Positions 41,516-49,447 of a stretch of 64,000 nucleotides of DNA are shown here, piece after piece. Location of the stretch: NCBI GenBank assembly GCA_944331895.1, contig CALVIX010000003.1, positions 1 through 64,000 of the forward strand, given 5' to 3'. How positions within the stretch are numbered: position 1 is the stretch's first letter; every line of letters starts with the position of its first letter. The notes beneath the pieces were generated by a model that worked only from the letters and a program-made list of their open reading frames with translations, did not search any database and was not told the origin of the DNA. This DNA is from an uncultured Bacilli bacterium (lineage in GTDB: Bacteria; Bacillota_I; Bacilli_A; RF39; UBA660). A program made the translations under genes and the position numbers.

Positions 41516-42724
41516 TTATGTTTCGAGAGTGTGATTTATGCGCATCATCGCCCATTTTTCCACCTCTTTTGGAACTTTAATATAAACGTTCTGCCTAGGA
41601 TGGTTCACTACGTCAAGCGGCTTTTTCTCTTCATCTAGAATCTCTTCGATCGTAAACGAAATTGTCTCTTTCTCAGGCCCAAAAATCTCTACACGATCTC
41701 CTTTTCGGAAGAAGTTTCTCTCTTCTAAGAAAGCGTATCCAGTCTCTTTATCGTAATCTAAAACAACTCCTAGAAAATCCTGGTTAGACAATTCGATACG
41801 TCCATTGTAATACTGTGTATCCACTCCTTCGCTTCCATCGAAAAATTGAACAGTCGATTCTCGATTCGCACAGTTTGTTAAAATTCTTTCGTACGCTTTA
41901 TTATATGCGTAGCCATCTTTCTCGTTCCAATATTCATCGATCGCACGGCGATAGATATTTACGATCGTTGCAATATAGTAAATAGAACGCATGCGCCCTT
42001 CTATTTTAAAAGATGTAATACCAAGCTCTATCATTTGATCCAACACTTTTAACATAGAGAGATCCTTCGTACAAAAAGTAAATGGCTTTTCTCCATGTAA
42101 AGGTCGATCTTCATTATCATATAAATCAAAATCCCAACGGCAAATTTGACTACATCCTCCACGATTGGCATCTCTCATCGTTAAAAAATTAGATAGCACG
42201 CATCGTCCACTGTAAGAAGCACACATAGCTCCATGAATAAAACATTCAATTTCGATATCCACACGATCTCGAATTTCTCTAATATCTGCTTTCGATGCTT
42301 CTCTTCCTAATACGACACGCGTTACTCCTTCATCTTTCCAAAACTGAACTGCCTCATAATTTAATGTGGATTGTTGTGTCGATAAATGAATCTCCAGTCC
42401 TAGTTTTTTAGCAATGGATATCATGCCAGGATCACTAATAATAATCGCATCGATATCACACTCTTTCAGTGCTTTTAAATATTCCTTCAACTCTTTTACT
42501 TCTCTATTATGCATGACGATATTGACAGTGACGTAAACTTTTTTTTGATGAGAATGCGCGAACTTCACTCCTTCTTTGATCTCATTTATAGAAAAATTAT
42601 TCGCATTCGCACGAAGACCAAATGCAGGCCCACCTATATAAACCGCATCAGCTCCATATAGGATGGCTATTTTAAGACGTTCTAAATCCCCCGCAGGTGC
42701 TAATAATTCAGGTTTATTTTTCAT
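41516..42724 (-). CDS. trhP2: tRNA 5-hydroxyuridine synthesis protein TrhP2 (peptidase U32 family)
   Basis: U32-family protein (YrrO in Bacillus, YegQ/TrhP in E. coli) that hydroxylates U34 of tRNAs using prephenate, first step toward 5-methoxyuridine. The 402-aa protein opens LLAPAGDLERLKIAI and has YGADAVYIGGPAFGLRA, the U32 signature EIECFIHGAMCASYSGRC, and Cys residues of an iron-sulfur site (GRCVLSN, GGCSQICRW). A C-terminal beta-barrel-like part follows (about 320-400). It overlaps trhP1 by 11 bases. Old annotation as a collagenase-like protease is likely wrong for this subgroup. Gene order (trmR-trhP1-trhP2-greA) supports the assignment. Confidence 0.9.
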   Translation of the reverse strand: MKNKPELLAPAGDLERLKIAILYGADAVYIGGPAFGLRANANNFSINEIKEGVKFAHSHQKKVYVTVNIVMHNREVKELKEYLKALKECDIDAIIISDPGMISIAKKLGLEIHLSTQQSTLNYEAVQFWKDEGVTRVVLGREASKADIREIRDRVDIEIECFIHGAMCASYSGRCVLSNFLTMRDANRGGCSQICRWDFDLYDNEDRPLHGEKPFTFCTKDLSMLKVLDQMIELGITSFKIEGRMRSIYYIATIVNIYRRAIDEYWNEKDGYAYNKAYERILTNCANRESTVQFFDGSEGVDTQYYNGRIELSNQDFLGVVLDYDKETGYAFLEERNFFRKGDRVEIFGPEKETISFTIEEILDEEKKPLDVVNHPRQNVYIKVPKEVEKWAMMRINHTLET

Positions 42725-43595
42725 TTTTCTTCACCCTAAATACCGTCTCTTTATAAAAGAATCCTTTATCGGTATTCCCTTTCAACATATGATCTATCTT
42801 CTCCTCTTCTAAAAGGACGTTTTCCCTCGTAAGAGAACGATATGATTTTAAAACTTCTACCATACATTTTGGTTCAATATGAAATGAATAGAATAAGAGA
42901 TAAGAAATATCTTCATCCCTTAAAAGGAGACTTTCTTCCATACCATTTAAAATATGAGAAGAATAGACTTGCGTCCCCATTTCATCGTTTACAATAGGAT
43001 AAGTATACCCTTCTTTTTTTATTTGATACTCTATCCCTCTTCCCTCTAATTGAAAACGTTCTATATAGTTCTTTACCAGATTTCTCTTTGAGACAAACAT
43101 CGGAAGATAACCAAAGATAGGAACGATCAACCCCATCTTGGTATTCTGCTTTATCTCTATTATCTCTTCTAATGTGATTTCACTCGATAAACATGCCATT
43201 GATACACCTTGTTTCTCCCAAAAATTACATGTTTCATAATTTGTCGTCATGTGTTCCTGGTGCCACACGAGTGGTAGATCAAACCATCCGTCCTTCTTTA
43301 GTTTCACAAGAGAGATATCATAGTAAAAAATGCCATCTATTTTTAAAACTTCACATTCTTTTAATAATACCTTTAATGGCTCCAAATCAGAAGTATGCAT
43401 GTTTTTATTGATCGATAAGAAGACTTCTTTTTGATTCTTTTTTAACTCTACAATCAGAGGTTTTAACTCTTCCAACGTATAATAATGCTCAAAATTTCTA
43501 CTAAATCCTTTGATTCCAAATAAGTAACTATCCACGTATGGAAGCGTCTTTAATACTTCTTTTTCATCTTTAGGTGTTAACATATATTTTGTCAT
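42714..43595 (-). CDS. trhP1: TrhP1-like U32 family protein
   Basis: Shorter U32-family partner (YrrN in Bacillus) of TrhP2, 293 aa. It shares the barrel layout (VDSYLFGIKGFSRNFEHYYT, KEVFLSINKNMHTSDLE, HQEHMTTNYETCNFW) but lacks the iron-sulfur Cys cluster of its neighbour, so it may be an accessory subunit. Ribosome site GAGAGGACG precedes the ATG. It is first in the trhP1-trhP2 pair, whose promoter overlaps a LexA-like palindrome. The iron-sulfur free paralogue is normal for this locus; its own chemistry is unclear. Confidence 0.82.
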   Translation of the reverse strand: MTKYMLTPKDEKEVLKTLPYVDSYLFGIKGFSRNFEHYYTLEELKPLIVELKKNQKEVFLSINKNMHTSDLEPLKVLLKECEVLKIDGIFYYDISLVKLKKDGWFDLPLVWHQEHMTTNYETCNFWEKQGVSMACLSSEITLEEIIEIKQNTKMGLIVPIFGYLPMFVSKRNLVKNYIERFQLEGRGIEYQIKKEGYTYPIVNDEMGTQVYSSHILNGMEESLLLRDEDISYLLFYSFHIEPKCMVEVLKSYRSLTRENVLLEEEKIDHMLKGNTDKGFFYKETVFRVKKNEK

Positions 43596-43629
43596 ATTCC
43601 ACGTCCTCTCTTAGACATTTATCAACAAC

Positions 43630-43658
43630 ATTCTATCAAACGAACGCACGTTCGTCAA
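43630..43658 (-). promoter_or_regulatory. trhP1-trhP2 promoter with LexA/DinR-like palindrome in the spacer
   Basis: Minus-strand TTGACG (43653-43658), 17-base spacer, TAGAAT (43630-43635). The spacer contains CGAACGCACGTTCG (43641-43654), a perfect palindrome in its arms that fits the Gram-positive SOS box CGAACRNRYGTTYC at 13 of 14 positions. A bound repressor would block the polymerase. A TetR-family operator is an alternative reading. Confidence 0.65.
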
Positions 43659-43722
43659 TGCTTTTTTGCATATGCTCGAGAAGCTTCGTCTGTGAACATC
43701 CTAACTTTTCAATCGTTCTATA

Positions 43723-43751
43723 TAAAAAGAAGAACACTAGCGTATTCTTCT
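43723..43751 (-). terminator. terminator of trmR
   Basis: AGAAGAA (43728-43734) pairs with TTCTTCT (43745-43751); minus strand runs into TTTTTAT. It separates trmR from the trhP pair, which therefore needs its own promoter. Confidence 0.7.
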
Positions 43752-44321
43752 ACTAATTCCGATTCCATCTCCTACTTCGTAAAAATCTGTATGGAACTCT
43801 TTATTTTCATGTAAAAATGTAATATATTTATTTAGCTTTTGAACCAATTGCCTTAAATTTTTGCTCTCGATTCTCTCTTTCTGATGTGTATATCCATGAA
43901 AGTCTAAATTATCTGAAACGATCACTCCGTCTTTTTTCAAGTATTTTTTATACTGTTCGAAAAACTTAATATATTGTGCTTTGGCAGCATCGATAAAAAT
44001 AAGGTCAAATGTATCTTCTAAAACGACATCAAAAGCATCTTTATGAATCAGTTCAATCTGCTCTTCTAAATGAGCTTTGTGTACATTTTCTACTGCCATC
44101 TGATAACGTTTTTGATCTCTTTCGATCGTGACAACATGTACTTTCGGATCCACTAGCGCCATCTTGATCGCTGAATACCCAATTGCTGTTCCGATTTCTA
44201 GAATTTTAGTTACTTGATTTTTCTTTATATAGTCGGTTAAAAAAGCAATTCCATCTGGAAGCATGATAGGAACATGATTTTCCTTCGCATATGCTTCTAT
44301 TTCTTCTAATAAGTGTACCAT
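43737..44321 (-). CDS. trmR: tRNA 5-hydroxyuridine methyltransferase TrmR
   Basis: SAM-dependent O-methyltransferase (YrrM in Bacillus) that converts 5-hydroxyuridine-34 to 5-methoxyuridine in tRNA, acting after TrhP. The 194-aa protein has the class I fold of the COMT-like family: ILEIGTAIGYSAIKMA (motif I), VVTIERDQKRYQMA (ribose ligand), HKDAFDV, and FDLIFIDAAKAQYIKFFEQY with the metal/catalytic Asp, then GVIVSDNLDFHG. Its start overlaps the end of mltG by 16 bases, so the genes are coupled. Position next to the trhP genes supports the tRNA role over a catechol-type substrate. Confidence 0.9.
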   Translation of the reverse strand: MVHLLEEIEAYAKENHVPIMLPDGIAFLTDYIKKNQVTKILEIGTAIGYSAIKMALVDPKVHVVTIERDQKRYQMAVENVHKAHLEEQIELIHKDAFDVVLEDTFDLIFIDAAKAQYIKFFEQYKKYLKKDGVIVSDNLDFHGYTHQKERIESKNLRQLVQKLNKYITFLHENKEFHTDFYEVGDGIGISRRIR

Positions 44322-45397
44322 AATCCTTGATCCTTTAATGTTTGAATAGTCTTATCATGCTCTTTTGCTGTCGTAGAAAAATATGTCTTTTTATTTTTAT
44401 CTGCTACGAAATATAAATAATTATGCTTTTTCGGATTCAATGTTGCTTCAATCGCAACGATAGATGGATTACATATTGGTCCTACCGGTAACTTCCCAGC
44501 CATCTTACTAGAACGTGTATTATAGGCATTATAATCATTCAATTCCGATTGATATAAATCTCTTTCGTTTAAATCAACTTGAACGGCATAATATGTCGTA
44601 ACATCACTTCCAAGTGCCCATCCACCTTCTAATCGATTGTAAAATACGCCAGCGACTCCAGCTCGATCATCACTATGTGCTGCTTCTAACTCGATAATAG
44701 AAGATAATGTTAATAGTTGATGAATCGTATAAGGACTATTTTCAAGTTGTGTTCGATAAGGTTCTAATTTACGATCCGTATTATCTAATATTTTTTCTAT
44801 TAAATCTTTGAGTGGAACATCTTTATTTACAAACTCGTAAGTGTCAGGATATAAATATCCTTCGAGAGAATAATAAATTTCTTGATTTTTGATCTCATCC
44901 GTTAAGAACCAATATTTTGATATCAACTCCGTTAGATACCCATCGTCTTTTAATAATGCATACAATTCTTGTTCCGTATGATTGGTCGATTCTGCAATCT
45001 GACGTGCGTACCAACGCATATTTCTTCCTTCTTTGAATGTAATTCGAACGACATTTGACTCGTATAATTCATCCCCCGATAAAGAGGTAATAATTTGATC
45101 TAAATTCATCGATCTATTTAACGTATAATTTCCTTCTTTTAAACCACTCGGATTTTTCATTTTCAAAAACAACTTGTAGAACATCTCCGAACGAATCAGA
45201 TTTTGCTTTTTCAATTCTGGTGCTAGAGAGCTATAAGTATCACCTTTCTCAACTGTAATTACTACAGTTTCATTCATACTTCCCGTTCCCGACGTCATAT
45301 AGTTAAAAAATAAAATACCGCTTACAACAATAACTAAGAGAATTAAAATAGCAAGTGCAAACTTTCCATTTTTATTTAACTTCCTTTTTTTCTTCAT
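44306..45397 (-). CDS. mltG: endolytic peptidoglycan transglycosylase MltG (YceG family)
   Basis: Membrane-anchored lytic transglycosylase that cuts nascent glycan strands and sets their length. The 363-aa protein has an N-terminal TM helix (FALAILILLVIVVSGILFF), a LysM-like subdomain, and the YceG catalytic domain: LEGYLYPDTYEF, SSIIELEAAHSDDR with the catalytic Glu, VAGVFYNRLEGGW, LGSDVTTYYA, YNTRSSKMAGKLPVGPICNPS. A clear ribosome site is not seen before the ATG; a hairpin with T-run sits between it and the DUF1292 gene. Same order as in the Bacillus alaS operon. Confidence 0.93.
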   Translation of the reverse strand: MKKKRKLNKNGKFALAILILLVIVVSGILFFNYMTSGTGSMNETVVITVEKGDTYSSLAPELKKQNLIRSEMFYKLFLKMKNPSGLKEGNYTLNRSMNLDQIITSLSGDELYESNVVRITFKEGRNMRWYARQIAESTNHTEQELYALLKDDGYLTELISKYWFLTDEIKNQEIYYSLEGYLYPDTYEFVNKDVPLKDLIEKILDNTDRKLEPYRTQLENSPYTIHQLLTLSSIIELEAAHSDDRAGVAGVFYNRLEGGWALGSDVTTYYAVQVDLNERDLYQSELNDYNAYNTRSSKMAGKLPVGPICNPSIVAIEATLNPKKHNYLYFVADKNKKTYFSTTAKEHDKTIQTLKDQGLWYTY

Positions 45398-45406
45398 TTT
45401 ATCAAC

Positions 45407-45430
45407 AAAAAGCGAGCTTATGCTTGCTCG
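45407..45430 (-). terminator. hairpin between the DUF1292 gene and mltG (possible attenuator)
   Basis: Minus strand CGAGC pairs with GCTCG around eight bases, then CTTTTTG. It overlaps the DUF1292 stop codon and would reduce read-through into mltG. Confidence 0.5.
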
Positions 45431-45726
45431 TTGTTTCCTCCTTCAGCCGCAACTTGTTCTCTTGCTTCTGCTTGTAATTCACTCAAGATTGTTTCGATAA
45501 TTTTCCACTCTTTCTCAGTTTCAATCGGTTGTAAAACTGTCGATTCTTGATTTGGTTCATAAATAGAAGCATACACTTTTGTATTTCCTTGTTCGTCTGT
45601 CGTATTGTCAGTATATACCATGTAATTTTTCTTCGTCTCGTCAGATTCGAATGTAAATAATACTTCGCATTCTACCTCTTTTCCTGCATCGTCAGTTACT
45701 GTAAAAGTCATTCTTTGATCGTTCAT
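45418..45726 (-). CDS. DUF1292 protein (YrzB family)
   Basis: Small cytosolic protein of unknown function, 102 aa, conserved in Firmicutes between ruvX and mltG. The DUF1292 pattern is visible: a strand pair with EVECEVLFTFESDETKKNYMVYTD, then TKVYASIYEP and TEKEWKIIETILSEL. It overlaps the end of ruvX by four bases (ATGA), so translation is coupled. Acidic, no export signal. Identified by pattern and synteny; the role is unknown also in Bacillus. Confidence 0.88.
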   Translation of the reverse strand: MNDQRMTFTVTDDAGKEVECEVLFTFESDETKKNYMVYTDNTTDEQGNTKVYASIYEPNQESTVLQPIETEKEWKIIETILSELQAEAREQVAAEGGNNEQA

Positions 45727-46151
45727 AAATTCATCCCTTTCTCTTTATCTAAATATGTCTGCAAGATAATATTCGCAGCTAAACTATCGATTTTCTTTTT
45801 CCTTTTCTTTCTAGAAATATCAGCAGCGAGCATATAATTTGTCGCTTCTACTGTCGACAGCCGTTCATCTTGCATCACGACCTTTTTTCCTAAGTACTCC
45901 TCTAATTTTTTTTGGAAGGCAAGCGTCGTCTCAGCACGCTCTCCCATACTATTATTCATATTTTTTGGCAATCCTAACACTAATGTTTCAACTTGATACT
46001 CTGTCACAATCTCTTTTAGTTGTGGAAGCAAGCTATCGTAATCTCCCTCTTCAAAACGAATTGTCTTCAAAGGAGAGGCAATCGTTCCCGTTATATCCGA
46101 TAACGCTAAGCCCAGTGTTCTCGTTCCTAAGTCAAGTCCTAAATAACGCAT
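45723..46151 (-). CDS. ruvX: Holliday-junction resolvase-like RuvX/YqgF
   Basis: RNase H-fold protein of 142 aa, a putative Holliday junction resolvase also implicated in 16S rRNA 5'-end maturation. LGLDLGTRTLGLALSD carries the first catalytic Asp, VETLVLGLPKNMNNSMGER the core strand and loop, and MQDERLSTVEATNYM the Glu-Arg motif, with a late Asp in KKIDSLAANIILQTYLD. The ATG overlaps the ireB stop. Part of the conserved alaS-ireB-ruvX-yrzB-mltG run. Confidence 0.93.
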   Translation of the reverse strand: MRYLGLDLGTRTLGLALSDITGTIASPLKTIRFEEGDYDSLLPQLKEIVTEYQVETLVLGLPKNMNNSMGERAETTLAFQKKLEEYLGKKVVMQDERLSTVEATNYMLAADISRKKRKKKIDSLAANIILQTYLDKEKGMNL

Positions 46152-46393
46152 TATTTTTGTAATGATTTCCGTACCAAGTATTCTAAAATTTTAGAGCGAT
46201 CGTATTTTGTAATACGACTACGTGCTTCCTTATTACTCGTGATAAATCCAGGATCTCCACTCATCAGATATCCAACCATTTGATTGATGGCATTGTATCC
46301 TGTATCCTCTAAAATTTCATACACATCTTTTAACGTCTCTTCGATCATCGCGTCTTTTAGCTCGTTTGTTCCAAATACTTTCGTTTGGTCCAT
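46151..46393 (-). CDS. IreB family regulatory phosphoprotein
   Basis: Small cytosolic protein (DUF965; YrzL in Bacillus, IreB in Enterococcus) that is phosphorylated by the PASTA kinase and influences cell-wall stress and cephalosporin resistance in Enterococcus. The 80-aa product has the family block DVYEILEDTGYNAINQMVGY and LMSGDPGFITSNKEAR. The Thr-rich start (QTKVFGTNELKD) may hold the phosphosite. ATG 46393 follows GGTGATG; a longer frame upstream has no support. alaS is normally directly upstream; here a plus-strand gene separates them. Confidence 0.92.
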   Translation of the reverse strand: MDQTKVFGTNELKDAMIEETLKDVYEILEDTGYNAINQMVGYLMSGDPGFITSNKEARSRITKYDRSKILEYLVRKSLQK

Positions 46394-46521
46394 ACCATCA
46401 CCTACTTTATGAATACAATTACATTTTAACATGTTTCTTTTTTTTTTACAATCATTTTCCCTATAAAAATAGAATAATAATCTGTTCTTTTATGATATAA
46501 TATAGCGCGAAAGGAGGCAGT

Positions 46522-47103
46522 ATGAACACAATTCACATTTTTCTCGCAGAAGAACACCAAAGACTTACTGGTCATTTGAAAAAATACGATGATGCGATAC
46601 AGAACATTCATATGCAACACGCATATAAATTCGACATTGAAAACAACGTTCTTTTTTTCGACATCAACAGTTTAACACCTGAACTTAGGATGGATTACGA
46701 ATGGTACGAAAAAAAGAAAATAGAGTGTCAGACCAAATTACATATCTTTTACAATGTATTACTACAACACACACAATTAGAAACACGTAGTCAACATCAC
46801 TATCCATTAGGTGAGAAAGTGAAACATAGTCTATCATGTGATCAAATTTCACTCGATCCGGAAGAAAACACCCCTTTTGCTGTCCAAGCAGGGCCTATTT
46901 TCATATGCAGTCCAAGGGAAATGTCTGCATCCGAGTATATAAGTTACTATCATCAAGCATTTAAAAAAGCGCTTTTACTATGTTTCGCTAACGAAGACTT
47001 CACGAAAGAAGAAGAGGATGACATCATCAAAGAATCATGTACATCGTTTTTTCAAACTGAAATTTTGAAAAAAGAAAAAGGATACCAAAAAAATATGCAA
47101 TAA
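46522..47103 (+). CDS. hypothetical cytosolic protein, 193 aa
   Basis: No family recognised. The product begins MNTIHIFLAEEHQRLTGHLKKYDD and has a helical N-terminal half rich in His and Gln, then IFICSPREMSASEYISYYHQ and a charged tail. No signal or TM segment. AAAGGAGG lies seven bases before the ATG and TGATATAAT gives an extended -10 just upstream. It is the only plus-strand gene in the alaS-mltG region, set between alaS and ireB, which in Bacillus are neighbours; this looks like an insertion into a conserved run. Confidence 0.65.
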   Translation: MNTIHIFLAEEHQRLTGHLKKYDDAIQNIHMQHAYKFDIENNVLFFDINSLTPELRMDYEWYEKKKIECQTKLHIFYNVLLQHTQLETRSQHHYPLGEKVKHSLSCDQISLDPEENTPFAVQAGPIFICSPREMSASEYISYYHQAFKKALLLCFANEDFTKEEEDDIIKESCTSFFQTEILKKEKGYQKNMQ

Positions 47104-47118
47104 TCTGCATATTTTTTT
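47091..47118. terminator. terminator between the 193-aa gene and alaS
   Basis: AAATATGCA (47091-47099) pairs with TGCATATTT (47106-47114), with an A-run before and T-run after, so it serves both convergent genes. Confidence 0.8.
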
Positions 47119-47120
47119 AT

Positions 47121-48887
47121 TTATTCCTCTGTTAAAATTGCTTTAATTCTTCTGACTCCTGCGCTGCTTGCTTCCTCTTTTTTAATCTTGAAATGTCCAA
47201 GTTCTCTAGTGTTCTCAACGTGTGGTCCACCACAGATTTCCAATGAGACATCCCCTATTTTATAGACTGTGACAGTATCTCCATACTTTTCGATAAATTG
47301 TGCTTCCGCATGCATATCGATTGCCTCTTGTTTCGTCGTCTCGAAATGAGTTACTGGAATTGCCTCACGAATCCATTCATTGACTAAATTTTCAACAGCT
47401 TCTTTTTGCTCAGGTGTAAGCTTACTATCATGAGAAAAATCAAAACGCATTCTCTCTGGTGTAATATTACTTCCCTTTTGATGAACGTGATCTCCTAACA
47501 CTCTTTTTAAAGCTGCATTTAACAAGTGGGTCGCAGTATGGTATTTAATGTCCATTTCACTATTTCCAGAAAGACCACCCTTAAATTTTTGAGCTGATCC
47601 CATACGAGATTTTTCTTGATGTTCTTTAAACTTTTGATGGAACCCTTCGATATCCACAGTTAAATTCTTTTCGTGTGCTAACTCTTCCGTTAGTTCGATT
47701 GGAAATCCATATGTATCATATAAATGAAATGCATTTACAGCATCTATCGTCGTTCCAGATAACTTTGATGTGATCTTTTCAAACTCTCTAAGTCCTTTTT
47801 CTAATGTACGATTAAATTTTTTCTTTTCCGTTGAAAGTACGTTACGAATGACTTCTTGATTGCGCTCTAGTTCAGGATAATATTCTTTATATTGATTGAT
47901 AAAGATATTTGCAATCTCTACATCCCAATCACTATTGATATCGATATCTAACTGTTTTGCATAACGAATTGTTCGACGAATCAAACGTCTCAAAATATAT
48001 CCTTGATCTGTATTTGAAGGCTTGATTCCGGCATCATCTCCAGCGATAATCACGATTGCACGAATGTGATCTGCGATAATACGCATCGCTCTTTTTTTTG
48101 TTTCATCTTCGTAAGATGCATGGGCCACTTCTTCGATTTTTGCAATTGCTTCTTTAAATATTGATGTTTTATAGTTATCGTCAACACCTTCTAATACTGC
48201 TGTAATACGCTCTACTCCCATTCCTGTATCTACATTCTTCTTCGTAAGTGGAGTCACTGTACCATCTTCGTTTCCATTATACTGTGTAAAAACATTGTTC
48301 CAAATTTCTACCCAACGTTCATCTTTTGGATCGAAAACGACAGGAGCTTTCTCATCACTGCGCCAATAAAAAATCTCTGTATCTGGTCCACATGGACCTA
48401 CTCCACCTCCGAGACTCCACCAGTTATCTTCTACTCCAAGAAACGCGATTCTTTCTTTTGGAATACCCAAACTCATCCAAATATTTGCACTTTCTTCATC
48501 AGCAGGAACAACATCATTTCCTTTAAATACTGTAACCGCTAATTTTTCTACAGGAATATTTAACTTCGTCGTTAAAAACTCAAAACTCCATGAAATAGAT
48601 TCTTTTTTGAAATAATCCCCTAACGACCAATTTCCTAGCATTTCGAAAAACGTATGATGTGTCGTATCTCCGATTGCATCTAAATCAGTTAAACGAAAAC
48701 ATTTTTGGAAATTTGTAAGTCTCGTCCCGAGTGGATGTGGTTGTCCCATTAAATATGGTACCAATGGTTGCATTCCCGCTGTATTAAATAAGCAAGTTGG
48801 GTCATTTTCAGGAATGATTGGTGCACTATTTAATTTCTTATGTCCCTTTGACAAGAAAAAATCTATATATAAATCCTTAATCTTCAT
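47121..48887 (-). CDS. alaS: alanine--tRNA ligase, short form without C-terminal domains
   Basis: Class II synthetase for tRNA-Ala. The 588-aa protein has the catalytic domain (FNTAGMQPLVPYLMG, TNFQKCFRLTDLDAIG, TFFEMLGNWSLGDYFK, GGGVGPCGPDTEIFY), the tRNA-recognition helices, and the editing domain with HTATHLLNAAL and CGGPHVENT (normally CGGTHV). It stops shortly after the editing domain, so the DHHA1 oligomerisation/C-Ala part (about 250-280 residues of the usual ~875) is absent. The stop is followed by the terminator, so truncation by the window or by a nearby frameshift is unlikely. Start overlaps the upstream kinase-like gene by 11 bases. No T-box is seen. Confidence 0.92.
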   Translation of the reverse strand: MKIKDLYIDFFLSKGHKKLNSAPIIPENDPTCLFNTAGMQPLVPYLMGQPHPLGTRLTNFQKCFRLTDLDAIGDTTHHTFFEMLGNWSLGDYFKKESISWSFEFLTTKLNIPVEKLAVTVFKGNDVVPADEESANIWMSLGIPKERIAFLGVEDNWWSLGGGVGPCGPDTEIFYWRSDEKAPVVFDPKDERWVEIWNNVFTQYNGNEDGTVTPLTKKNVDTGMGVERITAVLEGVDDNYKTSIFKEAIAKIEEVAHASYEDETKKRAMRIIADHIRAIVIIAGDDAGIKPSNTDQGYILRRLIRRTIRYAKQLDIDINSDWDVEIANIFINQYKEYYPELERNQEVIRNVLSTEKKKFNRTLEKGLREFEKITSKLSGTTIDAVNAFHLYDTYGFPIELTEELAHEKNLTVDIEGFHQKFKEHQEKSRMGSAQKFKGGLSGNSEMDIKYHTATHLLNAALKRVLGDHVHQKGSNITPERMRFDFSHDSKLTPEQKEAVENLVNEWIREAIPVTHFETTKQEAIDMHAEAQFIEKYGDTVTVYKIGDVSLEICGGPHVENTRELGHFKIKKEEASSAGVRRIKAILTEE

Positions 48888-49446
48888 GTTCCACCTCTTC
48901 TACTAATTTTATTGCTTTTTCTCTCAACTCGTCCAATGTTCCATCATTTATGATCGTAGCATCGTATCCATCAAAGTTTACAAGGCCTTGCTCTGTAGCA
49001 TGATGTTTCTGCTCTTCCGTTAAACCATCGTCATAGTTTGGTCGCACGATATGGATCACATAAGCATTGGGAAAACGATCTTTTACATATGTAACTTCGT
49101 CAGCAAACCGACCATCTGTAATCGTTAAAACATCGTAATAGAAAGAAAACACTTGAATATCTTCTACCATGCGGTGAGCAAAGAAATTAGAATCGATCTC
49201 TTTACGAATTACATCGGTTCCTAACTGTTGCAATACAGTGCGCGGTTTCGTTTCATCTCTTCCGTCCCAACCAGTTAACTGTTTGGCATAATCCTTAATA
49301 TAATAACTATATTGTAAAACCGTCGCTTTTTTTCCATACTTAGATTCGTAGTACTCTCGAATATAAGAACCTAGTGTATCCTTTCCCTGTCGTGCTGAAC
49401 CACAAATAATAAAGATCCGTGGTGTGTGCTTTATTGCTTCTAACAT
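48877..49446 (-). CDS. P-loop nucleotide kinase-like protein
   Basis: Predicted nucleoside-monophosphate kinase of the deoxynucleotide/AAA_33-like group. IFIICGSARQGKDTLG near residue 13 is a Walker A with the Lys-Asp ending seen in dNMP kinases; QYSYYIKDYAKQLTGW and LQQLGTDVIRKEIDSNFFA follow, then TITDGRFADEV and AYVIHIVRP. Length 189 aa. The start at 49446 has GAGGAAGAG before it, and the gene overlaps alaS by 11 bases, so the two are coupled. Phage dNMP kinases share this signature; dephospho-CoA kinase is another relative. Substrate uncertain. Confidence 0.68.
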   Translation of the reverse strand: MLEAIKHTPRIFIICGSARQGKDTLGSYIREYYESKYGKKATVLQYSYYIKDYAKQLTGWDGRDETKPRTVLQQLGTDVIRKEIDSNFFAHRMVEDIQVFSFYYDVLTITDGRFADEVTYVKDRFPNAYVIHIVRPNYDDGLTEEQKHHATEQGLVNFDGYDATIINDGTLDELREKAIKLVEEVEHED

Positions 49447-49447
49447 A

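Noticed and set aside
41516-43595. Secreted collagenase-like U32 proteases
   Set aside because: Neither protein has a signal peptide, and the order beside trmR and greA matches the tRNA-modifying TrhP pair.
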